Notes: a model not told the origin generated them from the sequence alone. DNA of 7,733 nucleotides from an uncultured Atopobiaceae bacterium (GCA_905235165.1 CAJOKK010000142.1:1-7733), one strand, 5' to 3'; counted from the stretch's first letter, positions 1 to 6,397 are shown. Numbers and translations: made by a program.

Positions 1-96
1 GTTTTCACGGACTTGGGCGGCCCTGGCCGTCGGAGTCCGTAATTCGGACCCGGTTTTCACGGACTTGGGCGGCCGTGGCCGTCGGAGTCCGCAATT
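1..96. repeat. Tandem palindromic repeat, two copies of a 52-base unit
   Basis: Bases 1-44 and 53-96 match at 42 of 44 positions; the differences are c23/g75 and t40/c92. Each copy can fold into a hairpin: arms 8-22 and 25-39 in copy 1, and 60-74 and 77-91 in copy 2. The 15-pair stem has one G-G mismatch and two G-U wobbles. One of the two differences between copies lies in the loop (CT versus GT), so the stem core is kept. The last four bases of copy 2 run into the stop codon of the HIT gene. No U-tract follows the hairpin on either strand, so a simple intrinsic terminator is not supported. It resembles REP/BIME-type intergenic palindromes. The first base of the window is already inside copy 1, so more copies may lie to the left. 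Confidence 0.85.
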
Positions 97-442
97 ATGC
101 GAAGTCGTCGGTCAGGCGGCGACCGCCGAGGACGTGGAGATGCAGGTGCGAGACGGCCTGGCCCGCATCGGGACCAGCGTTCGTCACGACACGGAAGCCG
201 GACTCGATCAGGCCCTCCGCCTTCGCGACCTCACGAGCAGCATGGAAGAGCGCGGCCGTAACCTCAGCGGGAACATCGTCGGCAAAGCTTTCGTAGTGGT
301 CTTTGGGTACCACGAGCACGTGCGTGGGAGCAAGCGGGCTCATGTCGCGGAAAGCACACACAAGCTCGTCCTCATAGACGTAGTTCGACTCGATCACGTG
401 GTTGGCGATCTTGCAGAAGATGCAATCGTCGTTCGTTGCCAT
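95..442 (-). CDS. HIT family protein (HinT-like nucleotide hydrolase)
   Basis: A 115-residue protein of the histidine triad family, the usual size for HinT proteins. These cytoplasmic enzymes hydrolyse nucleoside phosphoramidates and related nucleotide conjugates. The active-site triad is visible as HLHLHV at residues 99-104 (His99, His101, His103), followed by the typical LGGRRL tail. The N-terminal CIFCKI (Cys7, Cys10) is the zinc-site motif found in many HIT proteins. I chose the ATG at 442 because AAGGAG (447-452) sits four bases upstream and the protein then starts like its family; an in-frame TTG at 463 would add seven residues without a good ribosome-binding site. It is the last gene of the metallopeptidase-xseA-xseB operon, 47 bases after xseB, and a tandem hairpin repeat follows its TAA. 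The family call is secure; the natural substrate is not deducible. Confidence 0.96.
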   Translation of the reverse strand: MATNDDCIFCKIANHVIESNYVYEDELVCAFRDMSPLAPTHVLVVPKDHYESFADDVPAEVTAALFHAAREVAKAEGLIESGFRVVTNAGPDAGQAVSHLHLHVLGGRRLTDDFA

Positions 443-489
443 GGTTCTCCTTACTCTCGACAAACGCTCACTTTGTTCTTGTCAAAATC

Positions 490-762
490 CTACTCGTTGA
501 CGAAGGCCGTGGAGGGAGCTGCGGTGGTGTCGGCCACGGCAACGTCTTCGGCGGTTGCGTCCATGAGGACCTGGACCTTCTGCTCGGCGCTGGACAGGCG
601 CTCACGCAGGCTCTTCAGCAGCTCGACGCCTCGAGCATAGCGGCCGAGCGCGTCTTCGAGCTCAAGGTCTCCCCGCTCAAGTGCGCGCACAATCTGCTCG
701 AGCTCAACCGAGGCCTCCTTGAACGACAGGTCTTCGACCGGGCGCTGTTCCGTGTTCTCCAT
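490..762 (-). CDS. xseB: Exodeoxyribonuclease VII small subunit
   Basis: The small subunit of exonuclease VII, the cytoplasmic enzyme that degrades single-stranded DNA to oligonucleotides in repair; several XseB chains bind each XseA. The 90-residue protein carries the family core at about residues 12-66: a phenylalanine, the LEQIVRALERGDLELEDAL segment, then ARGVELL and a helix ending in AEQKV. The acidic, alanine-rich tail (about 68-90) makes it slightly longer than the usual 70-80 residues. The ATG at 762 is set by a strong AAGGAGG (768-774), five bases upstream, which directly abuts the xseA stop codon (775-777). With only 12 bases between the genes, the two subunits are probably produced together. 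Confidence 0.97.
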   Translation of the reverse strand: MENTEQRPVEDLSFKEASVELEQIVRALERGDLELEDALGRYARGVELLKSLRERLSSAEQKVQVLMDATAEDVAVADTTAAPSTAFVNE

Positions 763-767
763 GAATG

Positions 768-774
768 CCTCCTT
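768..774 (-). promoter_or_regulatory. xseB ribosome-binding site abutting the xseA stop
   Basis: AAGGAGG on the minus strand, five bases before the xseB ATG and immediately after the xseA TAG. It fixes the xseB start and suggests that ribosomes finishing xseA can feed xseB. Confidence 0.85.
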
Positions 775-2121
775 CTAGGAAATGGGCGTTTCGTCAACGT
801 GCGTAATTTTGGCTTCCAGCGTACCGGTGCCGAGAAGAACCGAGATTTCGTCTCCGGGAGCCGCTTGCGAGGCCTCACTCAAGACGTGACCCTCGCTATC
901 TCGGGCAATGGCATAGCCACGTCCCAGGACCTTGAGCGGCGAGAGCGCCTCGAGCGATGCCGCCGCGCGGCCAATCCTCGACTCGTACGGTGCGAACATG
1001 CTCTTCGAGGCTGCCTGGAGCCTGAGAGCTGAGGAAGCAACAGAATCAGAGCTGCGTTTGAGCATACGCGGGAGCGCGTTGGCAAGCCGCTCCTCCGTCA
1101 GCTCAAGCGTGGTGAGACGAGCATCGATCAGGGCATGGGGATCTCTCAGGCAAGGCCTGCTCGCGAGCGCATCGACGGAAGATCTTCTCCGCAACAGCTC
1201 AGACTGGATCGCGCGATCCGCTCGCTCCCCTAGCGCCTGCAGCTCCACGGCCTCGCCCTCAAGGCTGCGGCCCATCGCCGCACAGAGGCGCTTCTGACGC
1301 TCGCGCGTGAGCTGGGCAAGCTCGTCGATGGCGGGCGCCACCGACTCCGCGGCCGCCGTCGGCGTAGACGAGCGTCGGTCGGCCACCATGTCGCAGATGC
1401 AGGTATCGGGCTCGTGTCCGATGCCGGTGATGACGGGAACCGGGCAGGCGGCAACCGCACGGGCCAGGGCCTCGTCGTTGAAGGTCATGAGATCCTCGAA
1501 GGAACCGCCACCACGCACGAGCAAGATGGCGTCGGGAACCTCCGCCGCCGCGCGCTCGAGGGCGCGGATGATGGTCGCCGGAGCCCCTGGCCCCTGGACC
1601 TGGCAGCCCACGACCATGAGCTCGACGAGGGGATTTCTTCTCGCAAGGGTGCGCTTGACATCGTCGATAACGCTACCCGAAAGCGAGGTCACTACGGCGA
1701 CACGGGTGCAGAAGCGCGGGACCTTGCGCTTGCGAGCCTCGTCCATCAAGCCCTCTTGCTGCAGCTTCTGGGCAAGGGCCGCGACCTGCTGCCGCAGCAA
1801 GCCCTCGCCCGAGACCTCGATCTTGCGGGCGATGAAGGACATACGGCCGCTGCCGGTGTAGACGTCAAAGCCACCCGAGAGCATGACCGCCATGCCGTCG
1901 CGCAGCTCGATGCCGCACTTGGCGTAGACGCCGCGCCAGACGATCACGTCCATGGCCGAAGCGTCATCCTTCACCTGGAAGTAGCAATGGCCCGAGCGCG
2001 CGTTCGGCCCACGAAAGCCCGTGACCTCGCCCGAGACCACCAAGGTGCCGAGCGTCCCCAAGCAGAGCTTGGCGTCCTCGAGGGCCTGGGTGACCGAGAT
2101 GGGAGCCGCCTCGGCCTCCAT
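775..2121 (-). CDS. xseA: Exodeoxyribonuclease VII large subunit
   Basis: The catalytic subunit of exonuclease VII, which cuts single-stranded DNA from both ends. At 448 residues it is close to the E. coli protein (about 456). An N-terminal OB-fold for DNA binding spans about residues 8-105 (SGEVTGF, GHCYFQVKDD). The catalytic domain follows, with VVTSLSGSVIDDV at 143-155, RGGGSFEDL at 203-211, FNDEALARA at 214-222, GHEPDT at 235-240, and Asp244 with RRSSTPTAAAE at 249-259. All are hallmark blocks of the family. The C-terminal part is helical, as expected for the XseB-binding region. The ATG lies one base after the TAG of the metallopeptidase gene (TAG-C-ATG) and has no clear Shine-Dalgarno site of its own, so translation is probably coupled to the upstream gene. 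xseB follows after 12 bases. Confidence 0.98.
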   Translation of the reverse strand: MEAEAAPISVTQALEDAKLCLGTLGTLVVSGEVTGFRGPNARSGHCYFQVKDDASAMDVIVWRGVYAKCGIELRDGMAVMLSGGFDVYTGSGRMSFIARKIEVSGEGLLRQQVAALAQKLQQEGLMDEARKRKVPRFCTRVAVVTSLSGSVIDDVKRTLARRNPLVELMVVGCQVQGPGAPATIIRALERAAAEVPDAILLVRGGGSFEDLMTFNDEALARAVAACPVPVITGIGHEPDTCICDMVADRRSSTPTAAAESVAPAIDELAQLTRERQKRLCAAMGRSLEGEAVELQALGERADRAIQSELLRRRSSVDALASRPCLRDPHALIDARLTTLELTEERLANALPRMLKRSSDSVASSALRLQAASKSMFAPYESRIGRAAASLEALSPLKVLGRGYAIARDSEGHVLSEASQAAPGDEISVLLGTGTLEAKITHVDETPIS

Positions 2122-2122
2122 G

Positions 2123-2821
2123 CTAGTTATCCGAGTCTCGATTGACCCTGCCGAGCAGGTAGAGCAGCTGCAAGATGGAAGAGAGGGCTGCCGCGACGTA
2201 GGTCAGGGCCGCAGCGGTCAGAACCGCCTTGGCGCCACGTTGGTCAAGCTCGGAGCAATTCTCGCCAAGATAGGCAACGGCGCGCCTCGAGGCGTCAAAC
2301 TCGACGGGAAGCGTCACCAGCTGGAAGAGGACCGAGAAGCTGAAGAAGGCGATGCCAAGCTGCACAAGCCCCATCACGTTGACGGCCAATCCAATGAAGA
2401 AGAGGATGCTCCACAACTGCATCGTAATGTTGACCACCGGCACAATGGCCGTACGGATCTTGCCCGGAGCGTAGCCACGCGCGGTCTGTACGGCATGGCC
2501 CGCCTCATGGCAGGCAACGGCAACCGAAGCAACCGAGCTATGCGAGAAGTTCTCTTCAGAAAGGCTCAGCACGTTGGTCGCAGGATTGTAATTGTCGGTG
2601 AGGTAGCCTGCCACGCGGCCAATGCCGACGGTGTCGGCCCCCTCGTGAGAAAGCATGCGCTTTGCCACCTCGGCACCCGTGCGTCCACCCGGCGAGGGCA
2701 CCTTGCTCCACTTGGCATAGGTCGCCTTGATGTAAGCCTGAGTTCCAAGGCCCAAGACCATCGTCACGGCCATAAGCAGAAGGTAGGACCAATCCATGCC
2801 GTAGCCAAATCCGTAGTACAT
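2123..2821 (-). CDS. Zinc metallopeptidase, YugP/PF04298 family, membrane-bound
   Basis: A 232-residue membrane zinc peptidase like Bacillus YugP. An N-terminal membrane helix (about residues 10-30) is followed by the family blocks KWSKVPSPGGRTGAEVA (37-53) and LTDNYNP (74-80). The zinc motif HEAGH is at 105-109 (His105, Glu106, His109), with HAVQTARGYAP after it. Two or more hydrophobic helices lie at about 133-172. A conserved EFDAS at 174-178 probably supplies the third zinc ligand, and another hydrophobic helix (about 200-224) precedes the charged C-terminus. The family's substrates are not well established. The ATG at 2821 is preferred because GGAGG lies five bases before it; the in-frame ATG at 2833 would add MEAC and has no site of its own. 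It is first in an operon with xseA, xseB and the HIT gene. Confidence 0.93.
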   Translation of the reverse strand: MYYGFGYGMDWSYLLLMAVTMVLGLGTQAYIKATYAKWSKVPSPGGRTGAEVAKRMLSHEGADTVGIGRVAGYLTDNYNPATNVLSLSEENFSHSSVASVAVACHEAGHAVQTARGYAPGKIRTAIVPVVNITMQLWSILFFIGLAVNVMGLVQLGIAFFSFSVLFQLVTLPVEFDASRRAVAYLGENCSELDQRGAKAVLTAAALTYVAAALSSILQLLYLLGRVNRDSDN

Positions 2822-2826
2822 ACACG

Positions 2827-2831
2827 CCTCC
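2827..2831 (-). promoter_or_regulatory. Ribosome-binding site that decides the metallopeptidase start
   Basis: GGAGG five bases upstream of the ATG at 2821. It overlaps the alternative ATG at 2833 (ATGGAGG), which argues that the downstream ATG is the true start. Confidence 0.7.
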
Positions 2832-2854
2832 ATTCGACGTAAGCCATACGGTCT

Positions 2855-2874
2855 CTTATACCCTCCACAGGGTA
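2855..2874 (-). promoter_or_regulatory. Candidate -10 box and overlapping inverted repeat before the metallopeptidase operon
   Basis: On the minus strand TATAAG (2855-2860) resembles a -10 box and would give a leader of roughly 25 bases. The only -35-like sequence is TTCGCA at a long 19-base spacing, so the call is weak. A perfect 6-base inverted repeat, TACCCT-N4-AGGGTA (2859-2874), overlaps the -10 edge and could be an operator or a small hairpin. RNase D ends only 15 bases upstream, so read-through from rnd is also possible. Confidence 0.25.
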
Positions 2875-2889
2875 GCGTATGCGAAGGAG

Positions 2890-4026
2890 CTATAGAAGCT
2901 CGAGATGACCATCCTTAACGGTGAGGCCAACCTCACCCGCAAGCAGGCGTTCGAGCTTCTCCCCTGCCAGCTCATGGCGCCATCCGCTCGCAAGGCGCGC
3001 GTCCTCGCGACCAAGCGCAAGGTCGTGCAAATCGTCACGCGAGGCAATGAGCTGCGGCGCGATACCACTTTGGTCAGAGACGATACGCAGCATGGCGTAC
3101 ATCAGGTCGAGCACGCTCTCCATGTCTGCGGAGGGGCGGTCGCGATGGACGACCTTGGGATAGGGATAGCGGGCGGGATCGCAGGAGAGGCCCTTGTCAA
3201 CAGCGCTCACGAGCGCACGGGCATCGCGGTCGGAAAGCTGCTCGGTACCGCGCACCCCGCGCAGGCGCTCGACCGTGCGCGGCGTGCGCCTGCAGGTCTC
3301 AACCAGCACCTCGTCGGAGACGATCCACTTGCGCGGAAGATCGCGCTGGGCAGCAACGCGCTCACGCCAGGCGCAAACCTCACGCGCCACGGCCAGTTGA
3401 CGCCGCGTGAGCGAGCTCGAGCGCTTGAGGTGCAGGTAGGCCTCCTCCGGATCGCGCGTTACGCGGGTCGCATCGGTAAGCGCGGCCATCTCGGGAGCAA
3501 GCCAAGAGAGGCGATCCTTGCGCGCGAGCTGGGTGATCATCTCGTCATAGATGCGCGGCAGGTAGATGACGTCGTCTTCGGCATAGCGAAGCTGGTCGGG
3601 ATCGAGCGGGCGGCGCGACCAGTCGGTAAGCGACTCAGCCTTGGGCAGCTTCACCTTGCAGTAGGCCTCCACCAAGGCGCCGTAGCCAATTTGAAGTCGC
3701 TGGCCGAGAAAGGAGGCGGCAAGCTGCGTGTCGAAGACCGGCGACGGCACACATCCAAGCGAATCCTGGATGACCTCAAGGTCCTGCGTGCAGGCATGGA
3801 AGACCTTCGTGATGTTCTCGTCAACAAGAAGCGCCACGAGGGCGGAAAGATCGTCAATGACGAGCGGGTCAATCGCGGCCGACTCCTCGCTCGTGGCAAC
3901 CTGGATAAGGCAAAGCTTGGGATGATAGGTGCGTTCGCGCAAGAACTCGGTATCGACAGCGATAACGCGAGCCTTAGAGGCACGCTCGCAAAAGGCCTCC
4001 AGTGACTGCTGGTCGGTTATGTACAC
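2890..4026 (-). CDS. rnd: Ribonuclease D (DEDDy 3'-5' exoribonuclease with HRDC domain)
   Basis: RNase D trims the 3' ends of tRNA precursors and other structured RNAs in the cytoplasm. From the proposed GTG the protein is 378 residues, against about 375 in E. coli. The exonuclease domain shows Exo I as DTEF (Asp25, Glu27), Exo II as FHACTQDLEV (Asp82) and Exo III as YAEDDVIYL (Tyr148, Asp152), i.e. the DEDDy set. SLTDWSRRPL (132-141) is also typical. An HRDC nucleic-acid-binding domain starts near residue 206 (SLTRRQLAVAREVCAWRE), and a second HRDC-like stretch follows towards the C-terminus (GIAPQLIASR). The start is uncertain: the frame is open to 4170, but upstream ATGs would overlap the divergent lipid kinase gene, and homology begins at VYITDQQ. 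No strong ribosome-binding site precedes the GTG (4024-4026). The end, strand and function are secure. Confidence 0.95.
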   Translation of the reverse strand: MYITDQQSLEAFCERASKARVIAVDTEFLRERTYHPKLCLIQVATSEESAAIDPLVIDDLSALVALLVDENITKVFHACTQDLEVIQDSLGCVPSPVFDTQLAASFLGQRLQIGYGALVEAYCKVKLPKAESLTDWSRRPLDPDQLRYAEDDVIYLPRIYDEMITQLARKDRLSWLAPEMAALTDATRVTRDPEEAYLHLKRSSSLTRRQLAVAREVCAWRERVAAQRDLPRKWIVSDEVLVETCRRTPRTVERLRGVRGTEQLSDRDARALVSAVDKGLSCDPARYPYPKVVHRDRPSADMESVLDLMYAMLRIVSDQSGIAPQLIASRDDLHDLALGREDARLASGWRHELAGEKLERLLAGEVGLTVKDGHLELL

Positions 4027-4100
4027 GCGTATATCTCGTTTCTCGAACAAGCGAGCCGCTGGCACATGCCAACGGACGATTGGGTACCATACATAGTTAA

Positions 4101-4121
4101 GTGGCCACGCGAGGCCACGCG
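4101..4121. repeat. Direct/inverted repeat in the rnd-lipid kinase divergent region
   Basis: GGCCACGCG occurs twice in tandem (4103-4111 and 4113-4121) with one base between. The same stretch holds an inverted repeat, GTGGCC-N6-GGCCAC (4101-4106 and 4113-4118). It lies in the 130-base gap between two divergent genes, where an operator for both would be expected. I see no convincing -35/-10 pair nearby, and in GC-rich DNA a repeat this short could be chance. Confidence 0.35.
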
Positions 4122-4146
4122 TCGCATCAATCATAGCGAACGACAT

Positions 4147-4150
4147 GGAG
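4147..4150 (+). promoter_or_regulatory. Ribosome-binding site that decides the lipid kinase start
   Basis: GGAG six bases upstream of the ATG at 4157. It overlaps the in-frame ATG at 4145, which favours the downstream start; the protein then begins MRALIVHNPHSG, as expected for the family. Confidence 0.7.
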
Positions 4151-4156
4151 ACGTGC

Positions 4157-5083
4157 ATGCGAGCGCTCATTGTTCACAACCCTCATTCGGGCTTTGGCTC
4201 GGACGCGATCTTTGAATTCGAACGGTCTCTGCTGCAGGATGACGACGAGTGCGTCATGCGCATTCTCGACACCAATCCGGCAACCGACGAGAAGCACCTC
4301 GCCGATGCCGAGTCGTTTGACCTCGTCGTGATCTCTGGTGGCGATGGCACCGTGTCTCACGCCCTAGAGACCCTGCGGGGTTGCACGGTTCCGATTTGCG
4401 TCTTTCCCTCTGGCACCTCAAACCTTCTTGCCGCCAGCATCGGCAACAGCGCAGAGCCCGCGGCGCTCGCGGCCGCGTGTCGCAAGGGAAGCACCTTCGC
4501 GATTGACCTTGGTGCCATGAGCTGGGTTGACGACAAGGGAGAAGCGCACTCCGAGAGCTTTGCCGTCATGGCAGGCGGTGGCTTTGACGCAAAGATCATG
4601 AACGATGCCCGAGGCGCCAAACACAAGCTGGGAGAGGCGGCCTACTTCGCCGCCGTGATGAACAACCTGCGTCCAGGAGTCGCGCACTTCACCATCACCG
4701 TAGACGGGCAGGTCTACAAGCACGAGGGAATCTCCTGCCTCGTGGCCAACTCCGCGATGATGCAGCGTGACATCGAGATCGCCCCTGGATTTGCGATTAA
4801 CGACGGTCTTCTCGACGTCATCATCCTGGAGACCCCCGACACCACGCATCTCTTGAAGCCGCTCGTGGCCGGGCTCATGGACCCGTCGGGAAAGGACCTC
4901 AAGCGCTCGCACGTGACGACCTATCGAGGGGCGCACATCACGGTGGAGTCTGACCGTCCGCTTCATCTTGAGCTTGATGGCGACGTGGCAGAAGGCGTCA
5001 CATCTAGCTGGGAAGCCAAGGTTCAGAAGGGCTGCTGTCAAATCATCGCCGACAACATGAGCCGCTACGGCACTGCTGACTAA
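4157..5083 (+). CDS. Diacylglycerol kinase family lipid kinase (DagK/YegS/LCB5-like)
   Basis: A 308-residue cytoplasmic kinase that transfers phosphate from ATP to a lipid alcohol. In Gram-positive bacteria the DagK relatives recycle diacylglycerol into phosphatidic acid for phospholipid synthesis. The N-terminal catalytic domain shows the opening ALIVHNPHSGFG (residues 3-14), the signature GGDGT at 61-65 and the nucleotide-loop PSGTSN at 84-89 (commonly PxGTxN). The C-terminal domain carries AGGGFDA (139-145), NDGLLDVI (215-222) and ELDGD (272-276), all expected blocks. The length is normal (about 290-310). I chose ATG 4157 over the in-frame ATG at 4145 because GGAG is six bases upstream of it. 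It is the only plus-strand gene, divergent from rnd and convergent with the DUF308 gene, with a strong terminator 30 bases after its TAA. The exact lipid substrate cannot be told from sequence. Confidence 0.93.
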   Translation: MRALIVHNPHSGFGSDAIFEFERSLLQDDDECVMRILDTNPATDEKHLADAESFDLVVISGGDGTVSHALETLRGCTVPICVFPSGTSNLLAASIGNSAEPAALAAACRKGSTFAIDLGAMSWVDDKGEAHSESFAVMAGGGFDAKIMNDARGAKHKLGEAAYFAAVMNNLRPGVAHFTITVDGQVYKHEGISCLVANSAMMQRDIEIAPGFAINDGLLDVIILETPDTTHLLKPLVAGLMDPSGKDLKRSHVTTYRGAHITVESDRPLHLELDGDVAEGVTSSWEAKVQKGCCQIIADNMSRYGTAD

Positions 5084-5113
5084 CGGGAAAAGGCGCGGCA
5101 AGTCAGTCTCTGC

Positions 5114-5152
5114 AAAAAACGGGGGTCGATCTCTAGGATCGGCCCCCGCTTT
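5114..5152. terminator. Bidirectional intrinsic terminator between convergent genes
   Basis: A 12-base-pair stem, arms 5120-5131 and 5137-5148, with one G-T wobble and a five-base loop (TCTAG). An A6 run (5114-5119) precedes it, which becomes a U6 tract for minus-strand transcripts; CTTT follows on the plus strand. It lies between the ends of the lipid kinase (5083) and the DUF308 gene (5178). It is strong for the minus-strand gene and probably also works for the plus-strand gene despite its shorter U run. Confidence 0.85.
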
Positions 5153-5177
5153 CGCGCGTCTTGTGCTCGTGCTTCGA

Positions 5178-5840
5178 TTAGCGCTGGATCCTCTTCTTAA
5201 AGTCGCTGAGGTAGTAGGAGAACTGGAAGCCCTCGACAATCAGCGAAGTACCACGGAAGATGCAGGCAACGCCAAGGTACAGCGGAAGCATCGCGGGCTC
5301 GGTAAACATCATGATGCCAAAGGCAACCATGAGAAGAGAGAGAAGCATCGTGGCAAACCAATTGCGGGAGCCGCTACCGCCCATCATGATGCTCGAGAAG
5401 AATCCCATGAAGCCGATGGCAATCGTGGCGCAGGCGAAGATCCAAGCCGTCGCAACACCGGAAGCGTTCGGGTTGGCAGCCATGAACACGCCGGCGATGA
5501 TGCTGACGATGCCCGTAAAGATGAACCAGAAATTGTTGTTATAGAGGTTATGGAGCTGCGAATACAGATATATCTCGAGAATACCGTCGGCGATAAAACC
5601 GATGCCCACGATAACGCCGATAACCGGGACGATGCTCTCGGGCTGCGCACAGCAAATGCAACCCAGCACAACGAGCAAAATGCCTGCGACGATAACCAAC
5701 GTGGTCATGGTCTTGAGATTCTTGCCCGCTGCCTTGAGGTCGCCCTCCACGCGACTGGCCAGCATCTTCTTGAGGTCCTCCAACGTGTAGTCAGAGTTAT
5801 CAACGTTGTTGACCTCGGTCTTATCCTGTCCTTCACTCAT
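5178..5840 (-). CDS. HdeD/DUF308 family six-helix membrane protein
   Basis: A 220-residue integral membrane protein. A polar, acidic N-terminal tail (1-43, rich in Asp, Glu and Asn, predicted soluble) precedes six hydrophobic segments at roughly 44-62, 70-92, 103-121, 128-152, 161-179 and 184-204, and a short basic end (KKRIQR). The six helices in pairs, with short turns containing Asn-Pro or Glu-Pro (ANPNA, TEPAM), fit the DUF308/HdeD family, whose E. coli member is linked to acid resistance. That role need not apply here. The start is supported by GGGAG seven bases before the ATG at 5840. It appears to be a single-gene unit: the Nudix gene ends 135 bases upstream, an AT-rich stretch lies between them, and a strong terminator follows. 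Family assignment is fairly sure; function is unknown. Confidence 0.87.
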   Translation of the reverse strand: MSEGQDKTEVNNVDNSDYTLEDLKKMLASRVEGDLKAAGKNLKTMTTLVIVAGILLVVLGCICCAQPESIVPVIGVIVGIGFIADGILEIYLYSQLHNLYNNNFWFIFTGIVSIIAGVFMAANPNASGVATAWIFACATIAIGFMGFFSSIMMGGSGSRNWFATMLLSLLMVAFGIMMFTEPAMLPLYLGVACIFRGTSLIVEGFQFSYYLSDFKKRIQR

Positions 5841-5887
5841 TTTCGAACTCCCTTCCGTTTGTGATACGAATCAAACGTACGAGTACT

Positions 5888-5916
5888 GTATTAATTATCC
5901 TCGACGTCAGAGGCAG
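5888..5916 (-). promoter_or_regulatory. Weak candidate promoter for the DUF308 gene
   Basis: On the minus strand CTGCCT (5911-5916) and TAATAC (5888-5893) are separated by 17 bases in the most AT-rich part of this 135-base gap. Both boxes match the consensus poorly. A near-palindrome (CCTC-GACGTC-A-GAGG, 5899-5913) overlaps the spacer and could be an operator. Confidence 0.2.
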
Positions 5917-5975
5917 TTTGGTAGCACCTTTCCCTGAATGGAAACGGTCGTAGAACGCAAACCAAAGCCGATACC

Positions 5976-6392
5976 CTAGAGATGCTCGGCATTCAGCAGA
6001 TACTCCCAGAAGGTACCGAGACGCAACGCGACTTCACGGTCGGCCTCGAGCCAATCAAGGTCGAGAAGTTCGTTGCGAGAAAGCCAACAAATCTCATCGT
6101 GCTCGGTCGGCTTTGGTTCCTGCTCGTCGTCAAGCGGGCACACGAGACAGGCCAGGGAGAGGTGAAAATCCTCGTAGTCATGCTCAAAGGTGTCAAAGTC
6201 CCACATGGTGGCGAGCTTGAGGCCGAGCTCTTCTTCAATCTCACGCCTCAAGGCTTGCTCGGCACTTTCACCCTCCTCGAGCTTACCGCCGGGAAACTCC
6301 CAGCCCACGTGCCCGTGAGAGCCATCGCGATGAGTAGCGAGGACGCGATCGTTGCGCACGATGATGGCTGCCGCCACCTTGATTGAATCCAT
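5976..6392 (-). CDS. Nudix hydrolase (MutT-like nucleotide pyrophosphohydrolase)
   Basis: A 138-residue cytoplasmic Nudix enzyme. The complete Nudix box Gx5Ex7REUxEExGU is visible at residues 36-58: Gly36, Glu42, then REIEEELGL at 50-58, with the metal-binding glutamates present. WEFPGG (31-36) before the box and the N-terminal KVAAAIIVRNDRVLA strand match small MutT/CTP pyrophosphohydrolase-type members, which remove oxidised or non-canonical nucleoside triphosphates such as 8-oxo-dGTP. Which nucleotide it prefers cannot be told. The ATG at 6392 lies five bases after the TAA of the thioesterase gene; AAGGG just upstream and GGAGG at about ten bases are possible ribosome-binding sites overlapping that stop. 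The gene is therefore probably co-translated as the last member of the HD-thioesterase-Nudix operon. I see no clear intrinsic terminator after it. Confidence 0.94.
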   Translation of the reverse strand: MDSIKVAAAIIVRNDRVLATHRDGSHGHVGWEFPGGKLEEGESAEQALRREIEEELGLKLATMWDFDTFEHDYEDFHLSLACLVCPLDDEQEPKPTEHDEICWLSRNELLDLDWLEADREVALRLGTFWEYLLNAEHL

Positions 6393-6397
6393 ATCCC

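Noticed and set aside
1..96. Start of a CRISPR array
   Set aside because: The two copies are nearly contiguous 52-base tandem units; the 8-base stretch between matching parts is far too short to be a spacer, and there are no cas genes.
1..96. Intrinsic terminator for the HIT operon
   Set aside because: The hairpins are strong but are followed on the minus strand by TGAAAAC rather than a T-rich tract, so a standard Rho-independent terminator is not supported.
65..640. Plus-strand open frame over the hairpin repeat, HIT gene and xseB
   Set aside because: It starts inside the palindromic repeat and runs antisense to two well-supported genes; no family resemblance.
1414..2842. Plus-strand open frames opposite xseA and the metallopeptidase
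   Set aside because: They overlap two confidently identified minus-strand genes and their translations are low-complexity, Arg/His/Gly/Asp-rich, typical of antisense frames.
2905..4005. Long plus-strand open frame (366 codons) opposite rnd
   Set aside because: It is the antisense of RNase D, whose DEDDy motifs and HRDC domain are all present. The plus-strand translation shows no recognisable domain. Long antisense frames are common in GC-rich genes.
4027..4170. RNase D starting at one of the upstream ATGs (4134, 4146, 4158, 4170)
   Set aside because: Three of these overlap or nearly overlap the divergent kinase start, the added residues have no resemblance to the family N-terminus, and the GTG at 4026 gives the normal length. 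It is not fully excluded.
4418..5239. Minus-strand open frame (273 codons) opposite the lipid kinase
   Set aside because: It crosses the strong terminator at 5114-5152 and mirrors a gene with clear kinase motifs; its own translation has no recognisable features.
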